Part shown: positions 29,101 to 35,972 of the stretch, piece by piece
How the letters are laid out: the number at the start of each line of letters is the position of its first letter
How positions within the stretch are numbered: the stretch's first letter is position 1
From: Bifidobacterium dentium JCM 1195 = DSM 20436
GTDB taxonomy: Bacteria; Actinomycetota; Actinomycetes; Actinomycetales; Bifidobacteriaceae
Direction of reading: 5' to 3'
Length of the DNA: 64,000 nt
Assembly (NCBI RefSeq): GCF_001042595.1
Contig: NZ_AP012326.1
Span: 248,001 to 312,000, forward strand
Notes under the pieces: generated by a model
What the model was told of the DNA's origin: nothing
What the model saw: only the letters and a program-made list of their open reading frames with translations
Database searches by the model: none
Position numbers and translations under genes: made by a program

Positions 29101-29240
29101 TGACGTGGTGGCGTGCGGTCTATCTCGGCGTGATCGCCGCCTCCGGCGTGGTCACCCTGATCGGCCTGGCCGGTTATACGACGACCCGCATCCGTCCCGC
29201 CCGCAATGCGGACAACGGTCCGACGGCGGCTTCGAAGTGA
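26103..29240 (+). CDS. Membrane-tethered GH3 glycosidase with permuted domain order
   Basis: Product of 1045 aa. AAGGAG lies 8 nt before the ATG at 26103. Residues 12-30 form an uncleaved-looking membrane segment, and a second lies near the end (about 1005-1027, VYLGVIAASGVVTLIGLAGYT), so the enzyme is anchored at both ends. Domain order is inverted. The GH3 C-terminal domain comes first (ETYVLLKNSDNALPL), then the fibronectin III-like part (FGYGLSYTTFEQKL ... SVEGKSVIQLY). The catalytic barrel is last (TTDDGPGG, NVKHLAFND, DEWGFTGYNVTDF with predicted nucleophile Asp923). Inverted GH3 enzymes have been described from rumen bacteria. Substrate is unknown. The enzyme follows the two-component system and probably works at the outer face of the membrane. 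Confidence 0.9.
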   Translation: MHERTGLWRGITAVGALLLAVAIMAGTIMETYRTSLDAFVGTRSQRTVTDQSADNGDSWTYKSEYKTAKEAYEGFKKTAMDEAQETYVLLKNSDNALPLSKSAKITMFGVRSYAPVYGSSGGSVTDGNSTVEITKAFEEEGFQINPSMLKAYQNYFKDKKWTTPQFGGGILPEYEDITKYNDPCELSLDELAKLNPEYKSQYGEYQDAAIVVVGRPAGENGDGYYPGQDGLADGVNTVTGNILSLSDEEMALVNEAKANFSKVIVLVNSTNPMEIANLQDDPDIDAIMWIGYPGAYGFYGVADVLNGTVSPSAHLGDVMAKNSAVAPAMSNYGNVAWKNASDFSEDAAVNSYLMEAEGIYTGYRYYETRYADIVMGNGGDTASAGTYAASDGTVATADGTWDYANEVVYPFGYGLSYTTFEQKLDGVEIKGDKKTAVATVTVKNTGSVEGKSVIQLYASVPYTDYDKKNGVGKSAIQLMDFEKTNALKPGDSQTITMTVDLSNLASYDSNKAKTYIVDPGDYYFSIGDDVHDALNNVLAAQGYSESDGMTAAGDKTKTYTWSWDGGVDADTFATSSTGTKITNQLSDGKYATDYNAFDKGAVTYLTRSDWNGTFPKTYSGISANEEVSKLLNNDFIDLKSDGDVSDITIGDTSSSLTLNDMKGASYDDERWDELTSKVSVKEFMHFAETAFHAIGAIDSVGLQEMTTDDGPGGSDSHYLNEGQYQGKAYADADDYADKSSRVAPSPTNLAYSWNKELAYRNGEVILGESSLVFRLPIMIAPAMNLHRHAYNSRGVEYYSEDPILSGYIGSAVVQGAQSKGVLVNVKHLAFNDQEINRSGIATFMSEQKAREMELRNFQQAFEANGKPASFESDDAKKNTYTQGALGVMTSYNRIGAVASSANAAVMVNILRDEWGFTGYNVTDFTSVSPHAAPKESVLAGTSAFCGFGNQGVKYWDAATLSKDRDMLLAIKQNMHYSLWAIANSNAMNGVNSSTHTENVMTWWRAVYLGVIAASGVVTLIGLAGYTTTRIRPARNADNGPTAASK

Positions 29241-29251
29241 AAGGAACGATC

Positions 29252-29710
29252 ATGGCAACGACAATCAAAACCCATGTTTCCGAGCTTGCGGCCGCAGCGG
29301 CGACGCTCATCGGACTGATGGTCTACCTCGTCAATTCGACGACCGGATACATGGCCGGCCAAGGATTGAGCGCGCTGGTCATCGCGCTGAGCGTGGTGGC
29401 GATCGTGGCGCTCGCCGCCCGTGCGTTCGCAGGCAACCGTCTACCGGCGGTGCTGAACGACGTACTGCTGATCGGAGCCGAAGTGCTGTTACTGGTGAGC
29501 TTCGCGCAGTTCGTGCTTGAACGCGTGCGCCTTGCCGCCGACATCTACTTCATTCCGGTCAACTATCCGGCATCGGAGCAGACCTCGCTCAATGTCGCAC
29601 TGATCGGTGTGGCATGCTACCTCGTGGCCATCCTCCTGCTCGTCGTCAAGGCGTTCACCGCCAAAGACGCACAACATACGGCGGTCATGCTGGAACCGGC
29701 CGCCGAATAA
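29252..29710 (+). CDS. Small four-helix membrane protein of unknown function
   Basis: Product of 152 aa, starting 11 bp after the GH3 stop with AAAGGAA upstream. Four hydrophobic segments are visible (about 12-28, 38-58, 66-86 and 112-132), with a short extracytoplasmic loop after the third (IYFIPVNYPASEQTS). There is no motif that I recognise. Tight coupling to the GH3 enzyme suggests that it is a partner or chaperone in the membrane; this is inference only. Confidence 0.75.
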   Translation: MATTIKTHVSELAAAAATLIGLMVYLVNSTTGYMAGQGLSALVIALSVVAIVALAARAFAGNRLPAVLNDVLLIGAEVLLLVSFAQFVLERVRLAADIYFIPVNYPASEQTSLNVALIGVACYLVAILLLVVKAFTAKDAQHTAVMLEPAAE

Positions 29711-29851
29711 CGACCATATGCCGTTCGTATGAGCGGCACCACCATCAGGCCATCCGGCGGCGAGCGCCAATCGCAGTGATTGCGATTCGCAAAGACGTCG
29801 CCGGTGGCCATGCCATACGTTGCAATTTCAGAGGAGATTTTAGGAATCATC

Positions 29852-32362
29852 ATGCAGGCAGCAGATTTCAATGCAGGCTGGGCCTATCGCCATCTTGACG
29901 CCGATGAGGATTGGACCGCCGTTACGATTCCACATGATGCGATGCTGTATGAGCCGCGCCATGCGCTCGCGGCAAGTGGATTGAATTCCGGCTGGTTCGA
30001 AGGTCGCGATTATGAATACGTCAAGCATTTCATGCCGGAACGGGATATGGCCGGCAGTCGGATGCTGCTTGAATTCGAGGGCGTCTATCATCATGCCGAG
30101 GTGTGGGTGAACGGTGAGAAGGCGGCGTTTCGCCCATACGGATACACCAATTTTTACGTTGATCTGACCGGCCGCGTTCGTTTCGGTGAAGACAATGAGA
30201 TTCGCGTGATTGCACGCAATGCCGATCAGCCGAATTCCCGTTGGTACTCCGGAGCTGGTATCTACCGTCCCGTCACGTTGTGGACGTCGCCCGCCGAGCA
30301 TATCGCCGTGGACGGTCTCTTCGTGCGTACTATCGCCGCGGATCCGGCGAATGGCACCGCACGTATCCGCGTCGAGGTCGAAACGACTGCGGAAGGCAGT
30401 GTGCACATTGAAATCGCCGACATGGCGGGTGGGATCGCAGCCAGTGTCACGCAACCATGCGAGGCTGGGGTAAACAGGTATGAGCTCGGCATTGCCGACG
30501 CGAAACCATGGTCCGTGAACCGTCCGGAACTGTACGTGTGCACCGCGCGTTACACCACGCAACATGGGGATTCCGACGAGGCTGCGACCACGTTCGGTAT
30601 CCGTACGCTCGAATGGGGGAGCGGGGGACTGCTGATCAACGGCGAGCGCGTGATCATCCAGGGCGCGTGCATCCATCATGACAACGGCGTGCTTGGCGCA
30701 TGCGCGTATGCCGACGCCGAGGAGCGCAAGATTCGTCTGATGAAGGCGAATGGCTACAATGCCATCCGTTCCGCGCACAATCCGTGTTCGAAAGCACTGT
30801 TGGAGGCGTGTGACCGACTTGGTGTGCTGGTGATGGATGAGTATATCGACCATTGGTATATTCATAAGACGCAGCATGATTACGTTGATTATTTCGACGA
30901 ATGGTGGCGTCGGGATCTTGCCGACATGGTGATGAAGGATCGCAACCATCCGAGTGTGATACTGTACTCCACCGGTAATGAGGTGTCGGAAACGGCGCAG
31001 AAGCGCGGTATTGCGCTCACGCGTGCGATGACTGAATATCTGCATGCGCTTGACGACTCCCGTCCTGTCACCTGCGGTGTGAACATCTTCTTCAATTTTC
31101 TTTCGTCGATCGGCTTTGGCCAGTATTCCGACAAGAAGGCCGCGAAGGAGGCCGAGGCCGCCGAGAAGCGCCGTGCCGCAGGACAGGCCGCCGACAAGCA
31201 TAAGGCTGTCGGCAGTGAGTTCTTCAACAATATGGCCGGCGTGCTGGGCGCCGATTTCATGAAGACCGGTGCTGCGCTGCCGTTTTGCGATTGGGTGACG
31301 CGAGATGCGTTCGCCGCGATGGACGTGGCCGGCTACAACTATGGCATCAAGCGATATGTTCACGACCTGAAGAAGTATCCGGATCGACTGATTCTCGGCT
31401 CCGAAACCTTCTGCAACGATGCATACCGCTTCCGCGAGCTCGCCAAACGCGAACCGCGGCTGATTGGCGACTTCGTATGGGCGGGCATGGATTACATCGG
31501 TGAAACCGGCGTGGGGGCCTGGGAGTACGAGGATTATGCGACCTTGAACATCGAATACGGCTGGCTGACCGCCGGTTCGGGACGGGTGGACCTGACCGGC
31601 CGCGCATTGGGTGAGGCATATTACACGCGTGTGGCGTTGGAGGAGGCTTCCGGACCATGGTTGGCTGTCTGCCCGGTGAACCATACGGGAGACAAGCATT
31701 CGCCGAGCGCGTGGAAGATGAGCAACGCCATCGACTCGTGGAGCTGGAATGGCTGCGAAGGCCGCAAGGCGAACGTTGAGGTCTACGCGAGGGCCGCGTC
31801 CGTCTCCTTGGTGCTCAACGGCCGTGAAATCGGACGCAAGGCAATGCGCAACGATTGCATCGCCTGTTTCTCATGCACATACGAGCCGGGCACGCTGGAA
31901 GCCGTGGCCTACGATGAATCCGGCCGTGAAATCGGCCGCAATCAGTTGGTCAGCGCTTCTGCCGAAACACGATTGAACGCATCCGTGGAATATACGGGTC
32001 GTGAACTTGCGTACGTGCGCGTGCGCTACACCGATGGGCACGGCGTGACCAAACCACTTGAGCGAGGCACGTTACGTGCGACACTGATCGGTCCCGACGG
32101 CAAGGGAGGCGGGGCCGGCGGAGACGCTGACGAAGCTGTCGGCGGAGCGAAACTGCTCGGTTTCGGTTGCGCCGCACCTTGCAACAAGGGCAGCTTCGTC
32201 ACCGGCGAAACCGGCACCTACTATGGCGAGGCGCTCGCCGTGGTGAGGATGCCGCAGTCGCAAGAAGGTACGGCGGTGCTGCACATAAGCGACGGCAGGC
32301 TATCGGCGCAGGTGAGCGTCGAGCCGATCGGCATCGTGAATCGTGCGGATTCGACGAGGTAG
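29852..32362 (+). CDS. Glycoside hydrolase family 2 enzyme (beta-galactosidase/beta-glucuronidase type)
   Basis: Product of 836 aa from the ATG at 29852 (AGGA at 29842-29845); no signal peptide, so cytoplasmic. The N-terminal sugar-binding domain begins FNAGWAYRHLDADEDWTAVTIPHDAML. The barrel has NAIRSAHNPCSKALLEACDRLGVLVMDE. The predicted acid/base is Glu377 in STGNEVSE and the nucleophile Glu518 in LGSETF. A Gly/Ala-rich acidic linker (about 735-775) lies before the last beta domain. Many GH2 enzymes of this layout from gut bacteria act on beta-galactosides, but exact specificity cannot be read. It follows the GH3/membrane-protein pair by 141 bp and is 8 bp from the GtrA-like gene. Confidence 0.9.
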   Translation: MQAADFNAGWAYRHLDADEDWTAVTIPHDAMLYEPRHALAASGLNSGWFEGRDYEYVKHFMPERDMAGSRMLLEFEGVYHHAEVWVNGEKAAFRPYGYTNFYVDLTGRVRFGEDNEIRVIARNADQPNSRWYSGAGIYRPVTLWTSPAEHIAVDGLFVRTIAADPANGTARIRVEVETTAEGSVHIEIADMAGGIAASVTQPCEAGVNRYELGIADAKPWSVNRPELYVCTARYTTQHGDSDEAATTFGIRTLEWGSGGLLINGERVIIQGACIHHDNGVLGACAYADAEERKIRLMKANGYNAIRSAHNPCSKALLEACDRLGVLVMDEYIDHWYIHKTQHDYVDYFDEWWRRDLADMVMKDRNHPSVILYSTGNEVSETAQKRGIALTRAMTEYLHALDDSRPVTCGVNIFFNFLSSIGFGQYSDKKAAKEAEAAEKRRAAGQAADKHKAVGSEFFNNMAGVLGADFMKTGAALPFCDWVTRDAFAAMDVAGYNYGIKRYVHDLKKYPDRLILGSETFCNDAYRFRELAKREPRLIGDFVWAGMDYIGETGVGAWEYEDYATLNIEYGWLTAGSGRVDLTGRALGEAYYTRVALEEASGPWLAVCPVNHTGDKHSPSAWKMSNAIDSWSWNGCEGRKANVEVYARAASVSLVLNGREIGRKAMRNDCIACFSCTYEPGTLEAVAYDESGREIGRNQLVSASAETRLNASVEYTGRELAYVRVRYTDGHGVTKPLERGTLRATLIGPDGKGGGAGGDADEAVGGAKLLGFGCAAPCNKGSFVTGETGTYYGEALAVVRMPQSQEGTAVLHISDGRLSAQVSVEPIGIVNRADSTR

Positions 32363-32370
32363 GAGGGATG

Positions 32371-32961
32371 ATGCCCGAACGGACTGAAATCATCAGTGGG
32401 CACGGCGGCGGTCCGATTGCCGTGTGGTGGCGGCGCTTCGCGGCGAAGCATAGGCTGATCGCGCAGTTCGTGATGTTCTATGCGTTCTCACTGTTCGTCA
32501 CCATACTGCAGTACGTGATGCTCACGTTCCTGCCCAACCTGTTCTACGCGAACACCAACTGGTGCGATATACCATGCCAACTCATCCATCTGACTCTTGG
32601 ACCGGTCGATACGTACGTGTTCGACTATCCGGTCACTGGTGATGCGACGGGCGGCATGGGGTATTTCGCGGCGTTCGCCATCACGCTGTTCATGGCGCAG
32701 TGCGTGAACTTTCCGATGCAGCGCAACATCACGTTCAAATCACATGGCAACGTGTGGTTCCAAATAGCCTGGTATGTGGTGGCGTTCGTGCTCATCACCA
32801 TTGTGTGCAGCTTCCTGATGGGCCTGTATGTGCCATTGTGCAAGCGGTTTTTCGCGCCGGCCGTGTACAACATCCTCATTACCGTCATCAATGGCGGCGT
32901 GCAGATGGTGATTTACTTTCCGATCTACAAGATCATCTTTCCGGAGGGTGAGGCGAAGTAA
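32371..32961 (+). CDS. GtrA-like membrane protein
   Basis: Product of 196 aa with four hydrophobic segments. The pattern LIAQFVMFYAFSLFVTILQYVML at the first helix and NFPMQRNITFKSHGNVWFQ before the third is typical of GtrA proteins. These help move lipid-linked sugars across the membrane for surface glycan decoration. AGGAGGG touches an ATG at 32368 and lies 3-4 nt before that at 32371, so the second is preferred. A longer loop after helix 1 (NLFYANTNWCDIPCQ) with two Cys is unusual for GtrA. It ends the GH3-GH2 gene run. Confidence 0.8.
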   Translation: MPERTEIISGHGGGPIAVWWRRFAAKHRLIAQFVMFYAFSLFVTILQYVMLTFLPNLFYANTNWCDIPCQLIHLTLGPVDTYVFDYPVTGDATGGMGYFAAFAITLFMAQCVNFPMQRNITFKSHGNVWFQIAWYVVAFVLITIVCSFLMGLYVPLCKRFFAPAVYNILITVINGGVQMVIYFPIYKIIFPEGEAK

Positions 32962-33038
32962 CCGATTCGACGGTCGGTGAAGGCGCCGGATATGGCGTCC
33001 GTCTATGTGCACCGGAAGCTTGTAGCGGACTGCGAAAG

Positions 33039-33088
33039 GACTGTACCCGACGCTTTCGCCATTGACAAGGCGAAGTTCGGGTACAGTC
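33039..33088. terminator. Bidirectional terminator hairpin
   Basis: A 12-bp outer stem (GACTGTACCCGA at 33039-33050 with its complement at 33077-33088) encloses an inner TTCGCC/GGCGAA stem. It separates the converging gtrA-like gene and the DUF5692-like gene. Confidence 0.65.
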
Positions 33089-33124
33089 GTCGGATTGGCA
33101 TTATCGCCATGCAGGCCGCACGGT

Positions 33125-34111
33125 TCAGGCCGCCAGATCTTCGCGGCGGGCCATGGCCTGCTCAAAGTCCTTGGTGCCCGTGAACACCTCCTGCAGCCAC
33201 GGGTTCACGTGCTGCTTCCTGGCACGGTACATGATATAGCCGAATGCGAGCACGTTCGCCACGAGTGCGATGATCGACACGGTCAGGTTCACGTTCGGGT
33301 TGTTCACCGACTGCACGGCGAACTTGGACTCGTCCTGGAAGGCAGGGAACACCTGCGCGAACATGCACCAGATGGCGAGTGTGTTGGCGCGGTTCTGAAT
33401 CCAGCCGCCCTTGTTCCAGAAGAAGTTGGCGACGGTCGGTGCAAGCAGCAGCGCCAGACCGCAGTACCACGAGTGGGTGGGCAGGCAGTTGTAGGTGTAG
33501 CAGAAGTTCCACAGGTCGTAGGCTACGATGAACACCCACGTCATGTCGGGCCAGAGCATGTCCTGCTTCCTCTTCGACACGTAGATGCCGAACCATCCGG
33601 TCATGCAGGCGATGTTGATGAGGCCCGCCACGCCGTTGAACACGTTGTGCCAGCCGCCCATGAGCGTCACGCCTTCGGTGGAGACCCAGGTGGTGCCCCA
33701 TGCGCGGATCGCGGATTCGAAGTCGGAAACCACGGCGATGAGGATGTTGATGGCCACGATTACGAACGGGAAGCATTTGAACCATTCGGATTTGCCGATG
33801 GCGCCCCACTTGTACTTGAGTGCCATGAAGCCGATGCATCCCGCGGTCGCTGCGTACAGTTTCGCATAATGGAACCAGCTGGTCATGTGCACGTAGGTCG
33901 GGTTGGTCAGCGCCCATTCGGCGCCGGCGGCAGCGGCTACATAGATGGTGATGAAATAGACGGTCAGGATCGCAGGAACGACCAGGAACGCCACGATACC
34001 GCCGGTCTTGGTGCGGCGGGCCAGCTCATTGGCGCCGATCAGGCAGCAGAAGACAAGGATCCAGCCGATCCACTGATATACGGCGGTGTCGCCATAGACT
34101 TGGAACAACAT
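33125..34111 (-). CDS. Multipass membrane protein, DUF5692-like
   Basis: Product of 328 aa with about ten hydrophobic segments, rich in Trp, Tyr and Asn. AAAGGAAAAGC precedes the ATG at 34111. Conserved-looking stretches are AWGTTWVSTEGVTLMGGWHN and WVFIVAYDLWNFCYTYNCLPTHSWY. From memory it resembles the uncharacterised family DUF5692; no transporter signature fits. It follows a TetR gene by 38 bp in the same direction, so it is probably repressed by that protein and could be an exporter or a sensor of membrane stress. Confidence 0.7.
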   Translation of the reverse strand: MLFQVYGDTAVYQWIGWILVFCCLIGANELARRTKTGGIVAFLVVPAILTVYFITIYVAAAAGAEWALTNPTYVHMTSWFHYAKLYAATAGCIGFMALKYKWGAIGKSEWFKCFPFVIVAINILIAVVSDFESAIRAWGTTWVSTEGVTLMGGWHNVFNGVAGLINIACMTGWFGIYVSKRKQDMLWPDMTWVFIVAYDLWNFCYTYNCLPTHSWYCGLALLLAPTVANFFWNKGGWIQNRANTLAIWCMFAQVFPAFQDESKFAVQSVNNPNVNLTVSIIALVANVLAFGYIMYRARKQHVNPWLQEVFTGTKDFEQAMARREDLAA

Positions 34112-34149
34112 CGCTTTTCCTTTCACTCGGGTACATGCGTGAGCCCCGC

Positions 34150-34749
34150 TCACTCAATGTACGGGTCCAGGTGCAGCGTCTGCGCCGCAACCTGTCTGAC
34201 AACGGTGTCATCGGTGTCGGGATGCAACCTGATCAGTGAAATCAGGCCGACGATCAGCGTGTAGAAGGTCTCATGCACGTTACGGATCGGCATGCCGTGC
34301 AACCGTTCGAAATCACGCACGGTTGAGGCGCAGATGTATTCGGCGATGCGATCGGCGGCGCGGTCGATGAACTTGATGTACAGTTCCGCGTTGCCGTCTG
34401 CGATCATGCGCTGACTGAACGGTCCCTCATCGTTGATGAGGCCGCGCGTCAGGCGCACCACGTCGTCGAGTGCTTTCGAGATGTTGCCCACTTCGCGGTT
34501 GCGATTCCACTCCTCCAAAACGGTGATGACCTCATCGATGACGTCGTCCAGTACGGCGTCGGCGACCTGGTCCTTGTCTTGGAAATAGTGATAGAAGAGC
34601 GATCGGGTCATGCCGACACGGCCTGCGATATCGCTGACCGTAATCTTCGAGAAGCCTTTTTCCAGGCAGATTTCGCGTGCCGCATGCACGATTTGCGCGC
34701 GACGTGCGTCTCCTGCCGTTGCAACGGAAATCTGGTTCCGTCCGTTCAT
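34150..34749 (-). CDS. TetR-family transcriptional regulator
   Basis: Product of 199 aa. GAGGAGAG lies about 5 nt before the ATG at 34749. The HTH domain spans about 14-62: RRAQIVHAAREICLEKGFSKITVSDIAGRVGMTRSLFYHYFQDKDQVADAVLDD in outline, with the YHYF helix end. The C-terminal part is a helical ligand domain. Two copies of a TTGACA...TGTCAA palindrome lie just upstream, so it very likely represses its own operon with the DUF5692-like gene. Confidence 0.92.
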   Translation of the reverse strand: MNGRNQISVATAGDARRAQIVHAAREICLEKGFSKITVSDIAGRVGMTRSLFYHYFQDKDQVADAVLDDVIDEVITVLEEWNRNREVGNISKALDDVVRLTRGLINDEGPFSQRMIADGNAELYIKFIDRAADRIAEYICASTVRDFERLHGMPIRNVHETFYTLIVGLISLIRLHPDTDDTVVRQVAAQTLHLDPYIE

Positions 34750-34793
34750 TGCGCTCTCCTCACGTTGAGTGGCGGTCCCATCGATGCGACACG

Positions 34794-34854
34794 TTGACAC
34801 TCTGTCAATTTTTTGACGCGACCAAGTCTAAGCCCAATATTGACACAGTGTCAA
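34794..34854 (-). promoter_or_regulatory. Two palindromic operators upstream of the TetR gene
   Basis: TTGACACAGTGTCAA at 34840-34854 is a perfect 15-bp palindrome. TTGACACTCTGTCAA at 34794-34808 is the same with one central mismatch. They are 46 bp apart and 45-105 bp upstream of the regulator start, fitting autorepression. Confidence 0.7.
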
Positions 34855-34951
34855 ACCGAGGTGGGTCGGTGCCGCTCACATGGCGATTACTGGTATGACA
34901 ACAGGTTACGCAACCGTCGGTCATAGGGGTCGTGCGGCGTCTATCGGCGTG

Positions 34952-35830
34952 TCATGTTCCGCTTCTGAAACGGGCCGGCGAAACCGACCGCGCCATCTTG
35001 AACTTGCGTGAGAAGACCTCGAGGCTGGAAAAGCCGCAGGCACGCGCCACCTGCGCCACCTCCATGTCGGTCATGCTCAGCAGATCGCAGGCCTTAGCGA
35101 TGCGGATGTTGTCGATATAGTCCTTCAACGTCAAACCGGTCGCGCTTTTGAATCGGCGGGACAGATGGCTGCGGTCGGTGTGCAGTGCCTCTGCCACACG
35201 GCCCACATTGATGGATTCGGCATAATGTTCGGCGACGTATTGCGCTGCGGCGGTGGCGAGCGCACCGCCGGCACCCGCGTCATCAGGCCGTGATTGCGTG
35301 GTGGCGCCACCCGCCGTCGCCATGGCGAGCGCCAGCCGGTGCAGGAACTCCAGGGTGATGGCGTTGAGCTTGATCTCGTCGGCGAAACTGCCGGATGTGT
35401 AGTCGAAACAGGATTGAATCAACGCCAGGAACGCCGAGGTGTCGCCGACATGGAACGCGTTGCGGTCGTGGGCCAGGCCGATTCCCGCCAGGCATCGTTG
35501 CGCGCCGTTGCCGCCCAGTCCCAGCCATAGGTAGGTCCAGGGATCGGTTGCGCAAGCCTGATAGGTGACCGGCGAATCCGGCCGGATGATGAACCCGTCG
35601 TGGGCTTTCAGCCGGAATACCGCGCCTTGGCTGTGCAATTCGCCGCTACCGGACAGCACCAGATGGATGATGGTGTGATCGCGCAGTGCCGGGCCTACGT
35701 CGTGGCCCGGTTCCGTTCTCGAGATGCCGCAGAACGCGAACGATACGCCATTCGCCGATGAGGGCGGGTCCGTATGGCCCGATGTGAACGGGCAGAAGGA
35801 GGGCAACGTGTAGACCTGTGCGTGCTCCAT
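34952..35830 (-). CDS. AraC-family transcriptional regulator
   Basis: Product of 292 aa. GGGAGG is 4 nt from the ATG at 35830; the frame is open further upstream but has no better start. The N-terminal cupin-like sensing domain (about 30-140) has HLVLSGSGELHSQGAVFRLKAHDGFIIRPD. Two HTH motifs are at the end (INVGRVAEALHTDRSHLSRRFKS and MEVAQVARACGFSSLEVFSRKFK). This is the MsmR/RafR kind often paired with alpha-galactosidase genes. It lies 142 bp after the GH36 gene, same strand, and is probably its activator. Confidence 0.93.
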   Translation of the reverse strand: MEHAQVYTLPSFCPFTSGHTDPPSSANGVSFAFCGISRTEPGHDVGPALRDHTIIHLVLSGSGELHSQGAVFRLKAHDGFIIRPDSPVTYQACATDPWTYLWLGLGGNGAQRCLAGIGLAHDRNAFHVGDTSAFLALIQSCFDYTSGSFADEIKLNAITLEFLHRLALAMATAGGATTQSRPDDAGAGGALATAAAQYVAEHYAESINVGRVAEALHTDRSHLSRRFKSATGLTLKDYIDNIRIAKACDLLSMTDMEVAQVARACGFSSLEVFSRKFKMARSVSPARFRSGT

Positions 35831-35881
35831 GTCGCCTCCCTGCGGTCTCAATGCGCCGGCCGACCGGATTGCCGGCCGTTT

Positions 35882-35901
35882 GAAGACAGTAGAAGACAGT
35901 A
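35882..35901. repeat. Tandem 10-mer GAAGACAGTA upstream of the AraC gene
   Basis: GAAGACAGTA is repeated head to tail at 35882-35891 and 35892-35901. On the minus strand a TATACT (35898-35903) overlaps it. This lies about 50-70 bp before the AraC start, a fitting place for an activator's direct-repeat site. Confidence 0.35.
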
Positions 35902-35972
35902 TAGGCGGACCTGCCGTGCCGGCCACCGGTCGGTCGCCGGTCGACTGACTGGCCGACAGCCGGCAGCGACGC

